From contig OY741264.1 in NCBI GenBank assembly GCA_963514095.1, positions 33,232,641 through 33,296,640 of the forward strand: a DNA stretch of 64,000 bases. Reading direction: 5' to 3'. The translations under genes and the position numbers were made by a program. Below the pieces are notes generated by a model. It worked only from the letters and a program-made list of their open reading frames with translations, did not search any database and had not been told where the DNA came from. This document shows positions 47,049-58,612 of the stretch, in pieces. Origin of the DNA: Eutrigla gurnardus (taxonomy: Eukaryota; Chordata; Actinopteri; Perciformes; Triglidae). Every line of letters begins with the position of its first letter. The stretch's first letter is position 1.

Positions 47049-47303
47049 AGCGGCCGAGTTGCTGCAAGGGCTTCTGGGAGCAAACACAGGGAGTGACATC
47101 GACTTCATGGAGCTACTGAAGGGACTGATGACCGTGTCGGGACCAGACTGTCTTCCCAGACTTGGGAATCATTGCGTGACATAGATCATCAAACACAATA
47201 CTTTGGTATCGTAATGTCAGTGAAAACATCTGGTGGTCCATCACCAAAATAATGCAGCTCAGAAACACAGTGAGGGGACTGGAGTCGGAGCATGTGCCAT
47301 TTT

Positions 47304-47309
47304 AATAAA
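47304..47309 (+). terminator. cdkn2aip: CDKN2AIP poly(A) signal AATAAA (proximal)
   Basis: AATAAA lies about 255 bp after the CDKN2AIP stop. A second AATAAA at 48282-48287, within AT-rich sequence, could be a distal site giving a 1.2-kb 3' UTR. Confidence 0.55.
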
Positions 47310-48781
47310 AACAAGCGATTAAAACAAGAGGATGGATAAAAGTCCACGGATCGTACTGATTATTTGTCACAACAACGTCATATTAAAGTAGCGTGTAAAC
47401 ATTTCCCCCCTTTGTTCATTCCTGTCGTGGTGGGTTTCGTATCTGGTGATTTCACTAGTGTGACTTGGTGCAGTCCAAACCCCCCTTACTTCATGGCTTG
47501 GCTCAGTTACAGGGAGACAAAGGTCACATGGAACAAACCAATAACCTGATAATCACCCGTTACGTTACCAGAGTTCAGAATTTGGTAAACAGATGGTAAA
47601 CTAATGCTGTAACTAAATTTCTCTAAACATGATTGATTTGCATTTAGGATTTTACCAATTAAACACAACATATACCTAAATATGATGTATAGAAATATTC
47701 TTTCTTTATTTTGAACGTTTTTACAGCCATAAGTGACTATTGGATGTCAGATGTCAATTTTTAACAATTTTCTCTCTTTTTTTTTTTTGTTGTTGTTACA
47801 AATGTTCTCATTAACCATTGCATTGTTTCTGTTAAAGGTTGGGATTGAACTCAGTTTGTTAAAGAAGTAGGACAGGACGTCATTGAAGTTATTTAGTGGC
47901 AGCCATGTTTTAATTCTTATTTTCCAGCTTGATTTTTGATTTTTTAAGTAATGCTACAGAGACTGACTGACTACTTGACCATTTACAGTACCTGTCATAA
48001 CCGTTATAATTATGTTTTATTTCATTATTTAACTGAACTGATTAAAAAACAACAACACTGAGAAGCCACACGATGTTGACATTTTATTTAGAGGATTTTT
48101 GAACCCAGTTGGATACAGCGTGTACAGTTATGTATGATGGTAACGTGTTGTTGTGATGCGTGGTTTTGTTTTATTTCCCGGTTTGGGTTGAAGGTGAACA
48201 GGGTTGCATTGAAGTGTGAGGTACCACACTGTTCCTGTATGTGTGTTTACTCCAGTGGTCCTGTTTCTATATATATTTTTAAATAAACATGATTAAACCA
48301 CGTTTATTTGGTTGCTGTTTGGTGACATAAGGATTTTATTTTAATTATCCACATCACACTGGGGATTTCTGACTAGTACGCCTAGAGAAAACTATTGAAT
48401 CCGATGAATTGTGTCACATACTACATCTAATTAGCGGTAATTGGCGAGTTCATGACTCATTTCGGTTACATAGCTGTGCCAATACATAAATAAATAATCA
48501 CAAACTCTGGGATTTGAGTGACATTCCCTTTTGACCTCGCAGTAGAAACCATTGTTTACATCAGCGGGACGCCTCGGGCCTCATTACCACAGTTCACCGG
48601 ACTCCATTCACACGACTGCACCGCCGTTCTGTCCGCTTCATTAGACGCCAACATGAGCCGATGTGATCCCTAACGTGGTCCAGGCATGAGGGTCAGCTGA
48701 GTCTGGATGCTGCTGCTACGTGGATCATACTCTGGGATTGTACAAATCCTGCACCAGCTAAAGGTTGGCACTCTGTGACAG

Positions 48782-48828
<47 letters not shown>

Positions 48829-49340
48829 ACCTGGGGTCCCGTCTGGTGTGGTAGACCCCAGCCTTGTGCTGCCATGATTAGTGCCTCTCCTTTTCTAGTC
48901 ACTGTATAATTTCTCCATATCAGCCTCCTCTTCCTCCTGTTTCTCCTCGTCCTCCTGTTTCTGCTGTACTGAGACATCAGTACTTGTATGTGAATTTGAT
49001 CTTCACGGTTGGACTGGAGAGAGAGAGAGAGAGAGAGAGATACTTTGCCAGTTTAACATTTAAGACGATAAAAATAAAATGTAGAAAATGATTTTGTTTG
49101 ACCTTTTGCTTTTTCACTATATTGAGCGGAATATTGAGTTATATAAAGCAGAACCCTTTATTTGTCGATCCATCAGTCGGAGCACTTCATGTAAATGCCA
49201 GTGGTGGAAGAAGTATTCAGGTCTATTACTTAAGTAAAAGTAGTAATACATCAGGGTAAAATTACTTACTTGAGGAGATCACTATTGTAACGCACTGTCG
49301 AAATATCACAAACCACCATCTTTGTGGTACTCTGTTGGTC
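47310..49340. other. Intergenic downstream of CDKN2AIP
   Basis: AT-rich with a possible distal poly(A) signal (48282-48287) and AT and GA microsatellites. No gene recognised. Confidence 0.5.
48785..48824. repeat. (AT)n microsatellite
   Basis: Twenty AT repeats in intergenic DNA; a (GA)n run follows at 49018-49041. Confidence 0.95.
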
Positions 49341-50215
49341 TCCCTAGAAGGAACTTTATCATGTTTTCTCCACTGGAAGGACACCCTAGAAGGAACTTTA
49401 TCATGTTTTCTCCACTGGGAGGACACCCTAGAAGGAACTTTATCATGTTTTCTCCACCCGAAGGACGCCCTAGAAGGAACTTTATCATGTTTTCTCCACT
49501 GGGAGGACGCCCTAGAAGGAACTTTATCATGTTTTCTCCACTGGAAGGACGCCCTAGAAGGAACTTTATCATGTTTTCTCCACTGGAAGGACGCCCTAGA
49601 AGGAACTTTATCATGTTTTCTCCACTGGGAGGACGCCCTAGAAGGAACTTTATCATGTTTTCTCCACTGGGAGGACACCCTAGAAGGAACTTTATCATGT
49701 TTTCTCCACTGGAAGGACACCCTGGAAGGAACTTTATCATGTTTTCTCCACTGGGAGGACACCCAAGAAGGAACTTTATCATGTTTTCTCCACTGGAAGG
49801 ACACCCTAGAAGGAACTTTATCATGTTTTCTCCACCCGAAGGACGCCCTAGAAGGAACTTTATCATGTTTTCTCCACTGGGAGGACACCCTAGAAGGAAC
49901 TTTATCATGTTTTCTCCACTGGAAGGACACCCTAGAAGGAACTTTATCATGTTTTCTCCACCCGAAGGACGCCCTAGAAGGAACTTTATCATGTTTTCTC
50001 CACTGGAAGGACACCCTAGAAGGAACTTTATCATGTTTTCTCCACTGGGAGGACGCCCTAGAAGGAACTTTATCATGTTTTCTCCACTGGAAGGACGCCC
50101 TAGAAGGAACTTTATCATGTTTTCTCCACTGGAAGGACGCCCTAGAAGGAACTTTATCATGTTTTCTCCACTGGAAGGACGCCCTAGAAGGAACTTTATC
50201 ATGTTTTCTCTTCTG
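49341..50215. repeat. 42-bp minisatellite, about 21 copies
   Basis: The unit is GAAGGAACTTTATCATGTTT followed by TCTCCACTGGAAGGACACCC TA. Variants alternate GGAAGGACAC, GGGAGGACGC and CCCGAAGGACGC in partly repeated order, suggesting higher-order duplication. Degenerate copies trail to 50320. Because 42 is divisible by 3, two frames per strand remain open for 298-357 codons; nothing else supports translation. Confidence 0.95.
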
Positions 50216-50320
50216 GGAGGGCATCCAAGTAGACTTTTTAATATGTTTTCTCTTTTGGAAGGTCACCCTATAGGACACTTCATGTTTTATCTATACTGGG
50301 GGCATCCAAGAGGGAACTTT

Positions 50321-51217
50321 AGCAGCATTTCTTTCATAGTGACATCAATGGGGGTCAGTGGCCACCCTGGTAGTCCACCAGCAACTGCAGAGTAACAGGG
50401 AGAGAAGAAGTCACAGAAATAGGGGGAGAGAGGTAAAACATTCAACAACTCACCAACTGGAATCCAAAGCATTTATATGATTTACATTATGAGCAGCGAT
50501 AATAGGAATCCCCGCCTTCATCACATTACATGGAGTTTGTACCGTAATGACACACAAGAAGAGCAATGTAATCTCAGGTAGAGCGCCGCGTTCAAGCGCT
50601 GTAAATCAACGTGGCGGCCTCCAGCTCTGTCTGCTGCTGATGTATTGAGCGGTTTAGACCCAACAATGTCGTTCTCAGAAAGCAATCTCCATTTCAGACT
50701 GTATCATTCGTCACCGACTCCGAGTTGCCATCCGTCACGCTCTCAATCAGCCTCCTTTCTCTCCTCCTGTTTCTGATGACTATCTGTCATTCTTTACCTC
50801 CCCGTCAAATTATCACACACAAACAACATTTATCCCGATCGATGATTGCTGCAGGTTTTGAACTGTCTCAGCCAGTGACAAAGGGCCCTTATCCACACAT
50901 GCAATCTTTATGGGAATTAGCGGCAATTCCCTGAAAAAAATCAATAACAAATCCTCGTGACAAACTCGCTGTCTGGACGAAGGATTGCCGTCCGGGAACT
51001 AAGACAGATAGTATATTGGTCAGATCAACAGTTATATAGTTGTCTGGGTGTCTGATGGTCCTGAAACTTGTGAAACAATCCGGTTGTAGACGTCATCTCT
51101 CAAGTTCTTAATCAGACTGTGAACAATCAGAGTGCACCGAAAAAGGAAGTATATCCACTGGCTGCAGCAAAACCCAGGAAACATAGTCCCTTATACCATT
51201 GAGTTAATTATATTTAT
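50321..51217. other. Intergenic, no gene seen
   Basis: Unique-looking sequence between the 42-bp minisatellite and the nested transposon block; only short frames without domains. Confidence 0.45.
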
Positions 51218-52226
51218 TTGGGGTAAAAATATCGATACAGCAATATATCGCGATACTTTGCCCCCCAATACAATATAGATTTTTCAACTCCAAAGATCGA
51301 TTTAAAAAAAAAAAGATTCATGTTTAGACGCGTTGTGAATGCAGTACTTTATCCTTTTTCATTTTATTTTCAATATTTATTCCAGTGAATTTCATCGGAA
51401 TTACAGTTTTTCTCCATTGGTTTGGCTCATTTCTTGAAACAGAAATTACATTCTCAAAACTCTAAGATCATTTGGCAAAACAGTCTTACAGTTCAGCACA
51501 ACACCATAGTTCACTTGCAAAAGCTCATATCTCTCCCAAAACAGTTCACTCATGCTTCAAAACTAAATTCCTTTCCCATATAAATAGTCAGTGCCCCCAA
51601 AAGACAAAAGATCCTTCTCAATTGCTTTGGCTCATTTCTCGAAACAGACCGGACGTTCTCAACACTCTTGGTGCTTTTGCCAAAATAACCTGGATGGTTC
51701 AGCACAACACCATGGCTCACCTGCAAAAGCTCATATCTCTCCCAAAACAGTTCGCTCATGTGTCAAAATCTAAATTCCTTTCTCATATAAATAGTCAGTG
51801 CCCCCAAAATGCATCATCCCTTTGGCATTGTGTAACCACTGCAAGTCAAAATGTTTAGACGGTTTGTCACTATGGCAGAGGACCATTGAAATATCCCTCA
51901 TGTCCATCACTAAGTCTTAGTCCAGTCCTTCATTGACAATGGTTACTGTACTCGTTCTTTTGTCTAGCTAACAGAATACAATTGTGTGTAAAACTGAAAA
52001 AAAAAATAGGATTTTACGGTAAGAGTAGCCACCCGTGCCAGGTTGTCATTCAACATAGAATTCAAAAGACAACACTCCATTCGTAATGTATGTCTTATGT
52101 ATTTCTTACAGAATGAGTTACCAATGAAATTGTATTGTTGCTTTACTTTTTACCATTATTCTAATGCATCACTGAGCAGTGACTGGAATACTACTGTATC
52201 CCATTGAGGTACATTACTGCAGGGCT

Positions 52227-52229
<3 letters not shown>

Positions 52230-52269
<40 letters not shown>
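52230..52269. repeat. (CA)n microsatellite inside the Tc1-type element
   Basis: Twenty CA repeats, about 70 bp from the transposase remnant. A further (AC)n run lies at 53687-53720, outside the element. Confidence 0.95.
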
Positions 52270-52273
<4 letters not shown>

Positions 52274-52340
52274 TGAATAGGTAAATGCACATTTCTTGCT
52301 TTATGCACAGTGTCCAGTCCTACAGTATACAACATATAAT

Positions 52341-52565
52341 TCAATTATTGACTGATATGAGTACAGACCTGTTTTCCCTGTGAAAGGTTTGGATGATGGA
52401 GGAGACTGTAGAGCGAGGCACATTAGGCTGCACTCTGCGACCTGCCTCCACCATTGTGAGACGGTGGTTGACAACATGGTCTATAATTGTGGCCCGAATT
52501 TCATCCGGGACAACATGGTGTCTTCGTGCTACTCGGCCTCTTCCCCCTATTCCACCCCCACGCAC
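52341..52565 (-). pseudogene. Remnant of Tc1/IS630-like transposase N-terminus
   Basis: The frame reads a basic Arg/Gly-rich stretch, then DEIRATIIDHVVNHRLTM, VEAGRRVQPNV and STVSSIIQTFHRENR, a helix-turn-helix DNA-binding domain typical of fish Tc1/mariner-like transposases. It ends at a stop after about 74 residues. No DDE/D catalytic domain follows within the element, so it cannot encode an active enzyme. The family name is from memory of similar fish proteins. Confidence 0.75.
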
Positions 52566-53420
52566 CCTTACTCCTCTTCCTCTTCCTCTTCTTCTTCATG
52601 GAGCAGGCAGTTGCCCTTGTTCATTTGCTTGGCCAGAAATGGTACTGGTCCTGGTCAACCTTTATATATATACTGTATATGTTTGGCAGCATTCACAATC
52701 ATAGACAGCACCTGTCAGGTAACTAAACATACGGTTTGATTGGTCATCTGAGATGAGTGAAACTCCTCCTTCGTTAGTCAAGTTCTAGTTTCACCTGACT
52801 GTCAATGACTGTACTCAATTTATCAAATGTTCCAAGAGATTCATATATGGTATTCATGGTATTATGTTCTTGACTAATTTTGACAATTGATCAGACTATT
52901 GTGCAAGTGATGACTTACACAATGAAATGATGCTGACATGTTTTGAAGAGAACAACCATTCGACTGAGAATCGACAATCAGTTTAGATCAACAAGATCTA
53001 TTCACCTGGAAATTGTGCTAAATGTAGGCTACCTGTACTTAATCATTTGCAAAGATGTAATGAGATATTGAGACATGTACTAAGACAATTGCAATTTGAT
53101 TAATGAATGAGAAATGCAATTCTGTTGTGGACAATTGCCAAGTGGTTTGGAGATTTGTCCATGTTGTTTTGAGAATGTAATTTCTGTTTCAAGAAAAGAG
53201 CCAAACCAATGGAGAAAAACTGTAATAAAATGGAGAGGCTGTTTTGAATGAAATAGTTTTGACTCAATTTGTCCTCTGATCAATATCATCTGATGTACAT
53301 ATACAGGTACTTGTGTTTTCATCTTCATTTACATTGCAATATTGCGATATAGTATCGAATCGTGACTAAAGTATCGTGATACGTATCGTATCGTGAGTTT
53401 CTTGCCAATACTCACCCCTA

Positions 53421-53684
53421 ATATTTATTTCTCAGTAGGGACTTTGCTCTTATCATAACAACCTGAGCTTGCCAGGGGAAACATAAAAAACACACTTTTT
53501 GTTGCCCAGAACCAGTTTAAAAAATATTTGTCCCCATTAATCACTTGGACACAAAATCATGAGTGAAAAAGGCAGAAATTATCCTCCGAGAAACATCTCT
53601 GCAAACAGCCAGTGAAATATTAATGAAGGCGATGGCTTTTTCAGGAAAACAGTAAAATGGTGTGATTAGTTTGATCGACTGCAC

Positions 53685-53723
<39 letters not shown>

Positions 53724-54900
53724 CAAGAAAGGCTAGACTAAGTCAACAACTCTGCATTATTGACGACTGCTGACAGGAAGTGATGGGTGGCTTGGTGACG
53801 AACACAGTGATGTGGAACACGAAGGCTGCAGAAAAACCACAGGGGGCTCCATATCTGAATAAAACGTCAGCTCAGTGATGAAGACGATGACGAGGATGAC
53901 AGGAGTTTATTGGATGAATCTTATTGTTGTTCTTGTGGTTGTTTTGTTCAGTTCAGTGAAATGTGAGAAGGTCACATAGAAGTGATGGAGGAAGCATTCA
54001 GATCCCTCGCTTCAATAAAAGAAGTAATACCACAATTTTGAATTACTCTCTGTATCACTCCATAAATCAGAAAATACTGTCAGCAGCCAATAAAAAATAA
54101 AGATTTGCCATGTTTTGAGTAATACATTGTTGTATAAATCAGACTATGAAATACAGACCGCTCTGTTAAACCTTCAGAATATTGAGAGGAATGAAAGTGT
54201 ACAGTTTGGTTTATCTAAAAGCTGCTGAAGTGGAGAAGAAAAAAACTATTTATTTATTTGTGGTTCAAACTGACCTCAAACATATTATTTAAATGATTCT
54301 AATTAGCATTATTTGGGCATTTTGTTCCCTTATCCCAATATTATAATATAACTATCATGAAGTGAAAACACATTGAAAAGGTTAAAGTTGTCAGATGAAA
54401 ACTTGTGGTAGCGACCTGTCAATCAGCAGGTAAGCCCCGCCCCCTAAAGCATCCCCTGCTTTCTGGTCAAAGTCAATCCTTAATGTTCAAGTAATCCTAA
54501 AAAAGTAAAACCATTGTTGCGTTTATGTTGAAACCAAACCTAAAGCTTCAATATAATTCCATATGTAATAGTTATGAGGTCAGTCTGACCCCCCCCCCCC
54601 CCCCATCTTTCCCCCCCCAGGTGTGACATCACAAATTGTATTGACTGAACTCCTTCACATCATTTCATACAAAAGTTTACATGACAACAATAAGTGCTCA
54701 CTCCACTGCTTTACAAAACAATAATTATATTTATTAGTATTATTATTACATGATGATGATGATTTCATACACAAACTTTCATCAGAAACAAACAAGTTGA
54801 AGATCAAAAGACAACATTTTTTTGGATTTGCCCTGCAGACGAAGAATCACTAATAATCCCAAGATATTGCTGTAAACGTTACAGTGTGTTCAGCGACGTC
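53421..54900. other. Intergenic downstream of CART
   Basis: Holds (AC)n at 53687-53720, a poly-C at 54591-54604 and a segment at 54405-54480 (GTAGCGACCTGTCAATCA, then GCCCCCTAAAGCATCCC) that resembles an internal part of a common fish DNA transposon. Confidence 0.45.
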
Positions 54901-54909
54901 ACAACAAGG

Positions 54910-54915
54910 TTTATT
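54910..54915 (-). terminator. cart: CART poly(A) signal AATAAA (minus strand)
   Basis: TTTATT on the plus strand gives AATAAA on the minus strand about 175 bp beyond the CART stop codon, a normal 3' UTR length for this family. Confidence 0.55.
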
Positions 54916-55088
54916 GAATATTTCACTTGGAGTTTATTTTTCTGTGATTATAATTTAAATTTACACTTTGTAATCTTAGATCTCACCTGCTCCTCAGCTG
55001 TATCATAAAAATATGACAGTAATTACAAAGGAATCGAGTGACGGTTGATCTTCTCCTCCCCAGCAGCTCTGTACATCCACCTCCGGGC

Positions 55089-56422
55089 TCATAAGCACTT
55101 CAGCAGGAAAAAGTTGCAGAAAGCTCCCCGGGGACAGTCGCACATCTTGCCGATCCGAGCACCTTTCCTCACGGCGCACTGCTCGCCGACGTCACACTGG
55201 AGGTGGGGGTGGGGGGGCAACAGCAGAGGCAACGTTCATTTCCCTACATCATCATCAATGCATCAACACCACAGCAACACCACAGCAACCACACAGCAAC
55301 ACCACAGCAACCAAACACAGCAACCACATACAGCAACCACATACAGCAACCACACACAGCAACCACATACAGCAACCACACACAGCAACCACATACAGCA
55401 ACCACATACAGCAACCACACAAACAGCAACCACATACAGCAACCACACACAGCAACCACATACGGCAACCACACACAGCAACCACACACACAGCAACCAC
55501 ACATACAGCAACCACACACAGCAACCACACACACAGCAACCACACAGCAACCACACAGCAACCACACAGCAACTAAACAGCAACCACACAGCAACAATAC
55601 CGTGGGGACTTGGCCAAATTTCTTCTCCCATGACGGCAGACGTTTGGCTTGCAGCTTCTCCAGAACTTCCTGCAGAGCTCCGAGCTGCAGAAGACAGACA
55701 ACATTAAATTTGATAAAAAATATACATGTCAAATTGTGTTATAGCTTATAACAAAGGAATTATATACATGAATTCAATCAACTTGAATTAGCTTATAATA
55801 TGCATTATTTTGTTTTATTTGCTTTTTTTATTATATATATTATTTATTATAATTATTTTATAACCAGTTTCTTAATGCTTTAAATGTTTAAAATGTTTCA
55901 TGTAAAGCAGGTTGAATGACCTTGATGTTGACAGGTGATATACAAATACAATCTCCTTGCGTTCAAACATCAAACAATCAAATGTTTTGTAGTTTTCTGA
56001 CCTAAACCTGCACAGAAGTGAATCTTAAATTCACGCTTTTTTGAATGGAGTTTGGTTTATTTTAAGTCGACATTCACTAAAAATGTTCAACACAACAAAC
56101 TGGAAGTCAAAGTGAGGCGCAAAAGAATATTTGAAGGTTTGTTGAACATATTAGAAGTTGCATCGTCTGTTTATTTATTATTATTTTGGATATTATTTTA
56201 TTGTTTTCAGTGAGCAGGTCTTACCAGCTGCTTCTCGCTGGTCAGGTTCGGACCTTTCGGGTAGAAGTCCCGCAGCGCTCTGGGGCTCAGCTCCTCCCCG
56301 GACTCGGCGTCCAGCAGGTCGGCTCCGGTCGCGCTGGACACCTGCAGCAGCAGCATGGCGCAGAGCAGCGCCCCGGTCCCGGTCCCGGTCTGCCTGGTGG
56401 TCGTGGTCCCGATGCGCGTCAT
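55089..56422 (-). CDS. cart: CART neuropeptide precursor, complete, 3 coding exons
   Basis: Cocaine- and amphetamine-regulated transcript prepropeptide, a secreted anorexigenic neuropeptide. Exons: 56225-56422 (66 codons), 55601-55684 (28), 55089-55196 (35 plus stop), total 129 residues, all phase 0. Exon 1 has a short Thr-rich N-region, then a signal-peptide core (ALLCAMLLLQVSSATGA) and the LSPRALRDFYP segment. Exon 2 has LGALQEVLEKLQAKRLPSW with KR and KK prohormone-cleavage sites. Exon 3 encodes the mature disulfide core CDVGEQCAVRKGARIGK then MCDCPRG and the LLKCL end, with all six cysteines. Teleosts have several CART paralogues; which one this is cannot be decided here. Intron 2 is only 404 bp and is mostly a CAACCACA repeat abutting the exon 2 donor. 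Confidence 0.95.
55262..55602. repeat. CAACCACACA minisatellite filling CART intron 2
   Basis: About 340 bp of ACAGCAACCACA units with TAC/CAC variants occupy almost the whole 404-bp intron and run up to the exon 2 donor at 55600. Long His/Gln/Asn- or Cys/Val-rich frames here are artefacts. Confidence 0.95.
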
Positions 56423-56640
56423 TGTTTCTTCTTATGCGTCTCAAAAAAAGATCCCGTCCCCGCGCGCAAAAACACCTTTTTATGTGACTCCTTCCATCGG
56501 CTCGCTCCACCTCATCCTGTGCTTTTCCTTTTTTCTCTCCGTCATGCGTAACAGCTGCCTCGGGTGAGTCATCGCGTAAAAGTTGCTGGGCAAAATCTGC
56601 CAAAAAAAAAGAAGAGAAGCAAAAAAAAGTCAACAACAAC
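56423..56640 (-). promoter_or_regulatory. cart: CART upstream region with AP-1-like site and TATA-like box
   Basis: On the minus strand, a CATAAAAAGG box (about 56475-56484) lies roughly 55 bp before the ATG, and an AP-1 site TGACTCA (plus-strand TGAGTCA at 56565-56571) lies about 145 bp before it, next to a CAGCTG E-box (56553-56558). These are consistent with a regulated neuroendocrine promoter. With the TATA-like box so close to the ATG the leader would be very short, so the actual start may lie further upstream. Confidence 0.35.
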
Positions 56641-57879
56641 AGAAGCAGCAGCTTCCATACTTAGAAAGTAATGGATTACTCGTTAATTGGAAGGGGGGTT
56701 TAATTATATTCCAGCCATTAGATTACATATTGATGTCTGGATATGTTACTTTACAAGATTGACTAATTTGGTTGCAAATCTATATTGACATTATTTATCC
56801 ATTCTCACCCCAGAATGGCGTTTTTGCCGCTTTTTCAACTTGATGACTCAGTTTAGTCCATTTTTCTGCAAATGATCAAGAAAAAAAAGAAAAAAAAGAA
56901 GCCAAATGCTCCTTTTGTTCTGTCTTCAGTGATACCAAAGCAGATAAACCTCCCATCCATATAAAACTCAGCTTTTATCACTTTGAAAGTCGTTTTAGAA
57001 TCCACTTTTTTATTTCTGTTTTTTTGCTATTTGTATTTGTTATTTCCAGCCACTATATTGAAAAGGAAATGGTGTTTTGTTGAAGCACTCACGTGCAGCG
57101 GGTCATTTCATTAACAAACACTCACATATTCATTTAAAATAACAGCTTCTTGGACACTTCTCTCACTTGGAGTGTTTGAAAAAACAATTATCTAATTGTT
57201 TGTGTGCGAGCAATCAAACTCTAACATCGTAATTAACCTGCAAATTAAAGGAGTAATTACCATGAAGATCAAATCAGAGATTTAAATCATGTTGGTGATG
57301 CAGCAAACGGAAGCAAACATCAATACTCCCTTTTAGTGTTTAATTCACCGTTTGACCTCTAATGGAAACCACCGGAACAATGCAACGCATATTTATATTT
57401 CTGTGAAGATATTCTTCATCGGCGTCGCTGTTCTGGGATCCGGAGGAGGCTTTGATTGGGCTCCAGGCTGCATGACTCATGTTTCTCTCTCTCCACACTT
57501 TTAATGACCGAGACGCCGATTTACCATTTCATTCACAACAACCGGCCAAGACTCTGTTGGGTCAGCTTAGTTCTGCAGGAGACGCCCCCCCGGCTCCGAT
57601 CTCTCTGCAGATTGTGAACCCCCGATTGCTTGACATAACACTGACTCACATCACACATCCAGCAGAGCAACGCTAGCATTCATATGGAGCTGATGATGAC
57701 TTGATGCATGAAACACCAATATTCACTCTTTTTCACTCTTGTTTTTGTTCCGGTTTGGTCTTCACCAACTCCAACTAACTGTGTCTGGTGCTGAGCAGGA
57801 CGTGAACCGTCGGAGCCGCCAGAAAAGATGTTTGCATTGTACGTTTCAGCAAACACAGATACGTTGTATATCGACAACA

Positions 57880-58612
57880 ACGTAACGTAACAAAGTAAAA
57901 TAAGAAGTTAACAAAACAAGGTAACGCAACAAGGTAACAAGGAAACGTAAAAATGTAACATAACAACGCAACCTAACAATGTAACATAAAAATGCAACGC
58001 AACAACGCAACGCAACAACGCAACGCAACAACGTAACGCAACAACGTAACGCAACAACGTAACGCAACAACGTAACGCAACGTAACGCAACGTTACGCAA
58101 CGTAACGCAACGTAACGCAACGCAACGCAACGTAAAGCAACGTAACGCAACAACTTAATGCAACAACGTAATGCAACAACGTAACGCAACAACGTAACGC
58201 AACAACGTAACGCAACAACGTAACGCAACAACGTAACGCAACGTAATGCAACATAACAACGCAGCGTAAAAACATAACGTGACAACGCAAAGTAACAACA
58301 CAACAGCATAACATAATGCAACAACGTAACGTAACGCAACAACGTAACGCAACAACGTAATGCAACAACGTAATGCAACAACATAACGCAACAACGTAAC
58401 ACAACAACGTAACACAACAACGTAACGCAGCGTAAAAACATAAAAACACAACAACACAACATAACAACACAACATAACAACGCAACATAACAACGCAACG
58501 TAAAAACATAAAAATGCAACAAAACAACGTCACAACGCAACATAACAACGCAACGTAACAATGCAACGTTACAACGCAATGTAACGCAACAAAAGAACTA
58601 CCATAAAAAATA
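57880..58612. repeat. CAACGTAACG minisatellite, about 730 bp
   Basis: Short units of ACGCAACA and ACGTAACG (5-10 bp) repeat with changing order from 57880 to 58612, with ACATAA variants near the ends. It lies 1.5 kb upstream of CART in intergenic DNA. The minus-strand Leu/Cys/Val-rich frames are products of this repeat. Confidence 0.95.

Larger units (their letters stand above)
51404..53222. mobile_element. Non-autonomous Tc1/mariner-type element, 1819 bp
   Basis: Terminal inverted repeats of 57 bp (51404-51460 and 53166-53222) match with one mismatch and begin CAGTTTTTCTCCATTGG. A TA dinucleotide flanks each end (51402-51403, 53223-53224), the hallmark target duplication of the Tc1/mariner (IS630) superfamily. 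The left arm has a 205-bp direct duplication (51404-51605 and 51609-51810). A minus-strand transposase remnant lies inside (52341-52565); the catalytic part is absent, so the element is an internal deletion derivative. Confidence 0.9.
51218..53420. mobile_element. Older repeat interrupted by the Tc1/mariner-type element
   Basis: The DNA on either side of the Tc1-type insertion carries related ATCGATAC/GCGATACTTTG sequence (51228-51262) and its inverted counterpart TATCGTGATACGTATCGTAT (53371-53390). These ATCG-rich inverted ends look like the termini of an older palindromic DNA transposon into which the Tc1-type element jumped. Confidence 0.5.

Noticed and set aside
46302..47108. 268-codon frame antisense to CDKN2AIP exon 3
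   Set aside because: Shadow of a GC-rich coding exon; the sense frame matches a known domain and the antisense one does not.
49262..50395. Four 298-357-codon frames encoding 14-residue repeats
   Set aside because: Period 42 is a multiple of 3, so absence of stops in one unit opens the whole array on both strands. No splice sites, domains or conserved context.
55203..55751. His/Gln/Asn-rich plus-strand and Cys/Val-rich minus-strand frames
   Set aside because: They are the CAACCACA repeat in CART intron 2; the minus-strand frame only incidentally begins with CART exon 2.
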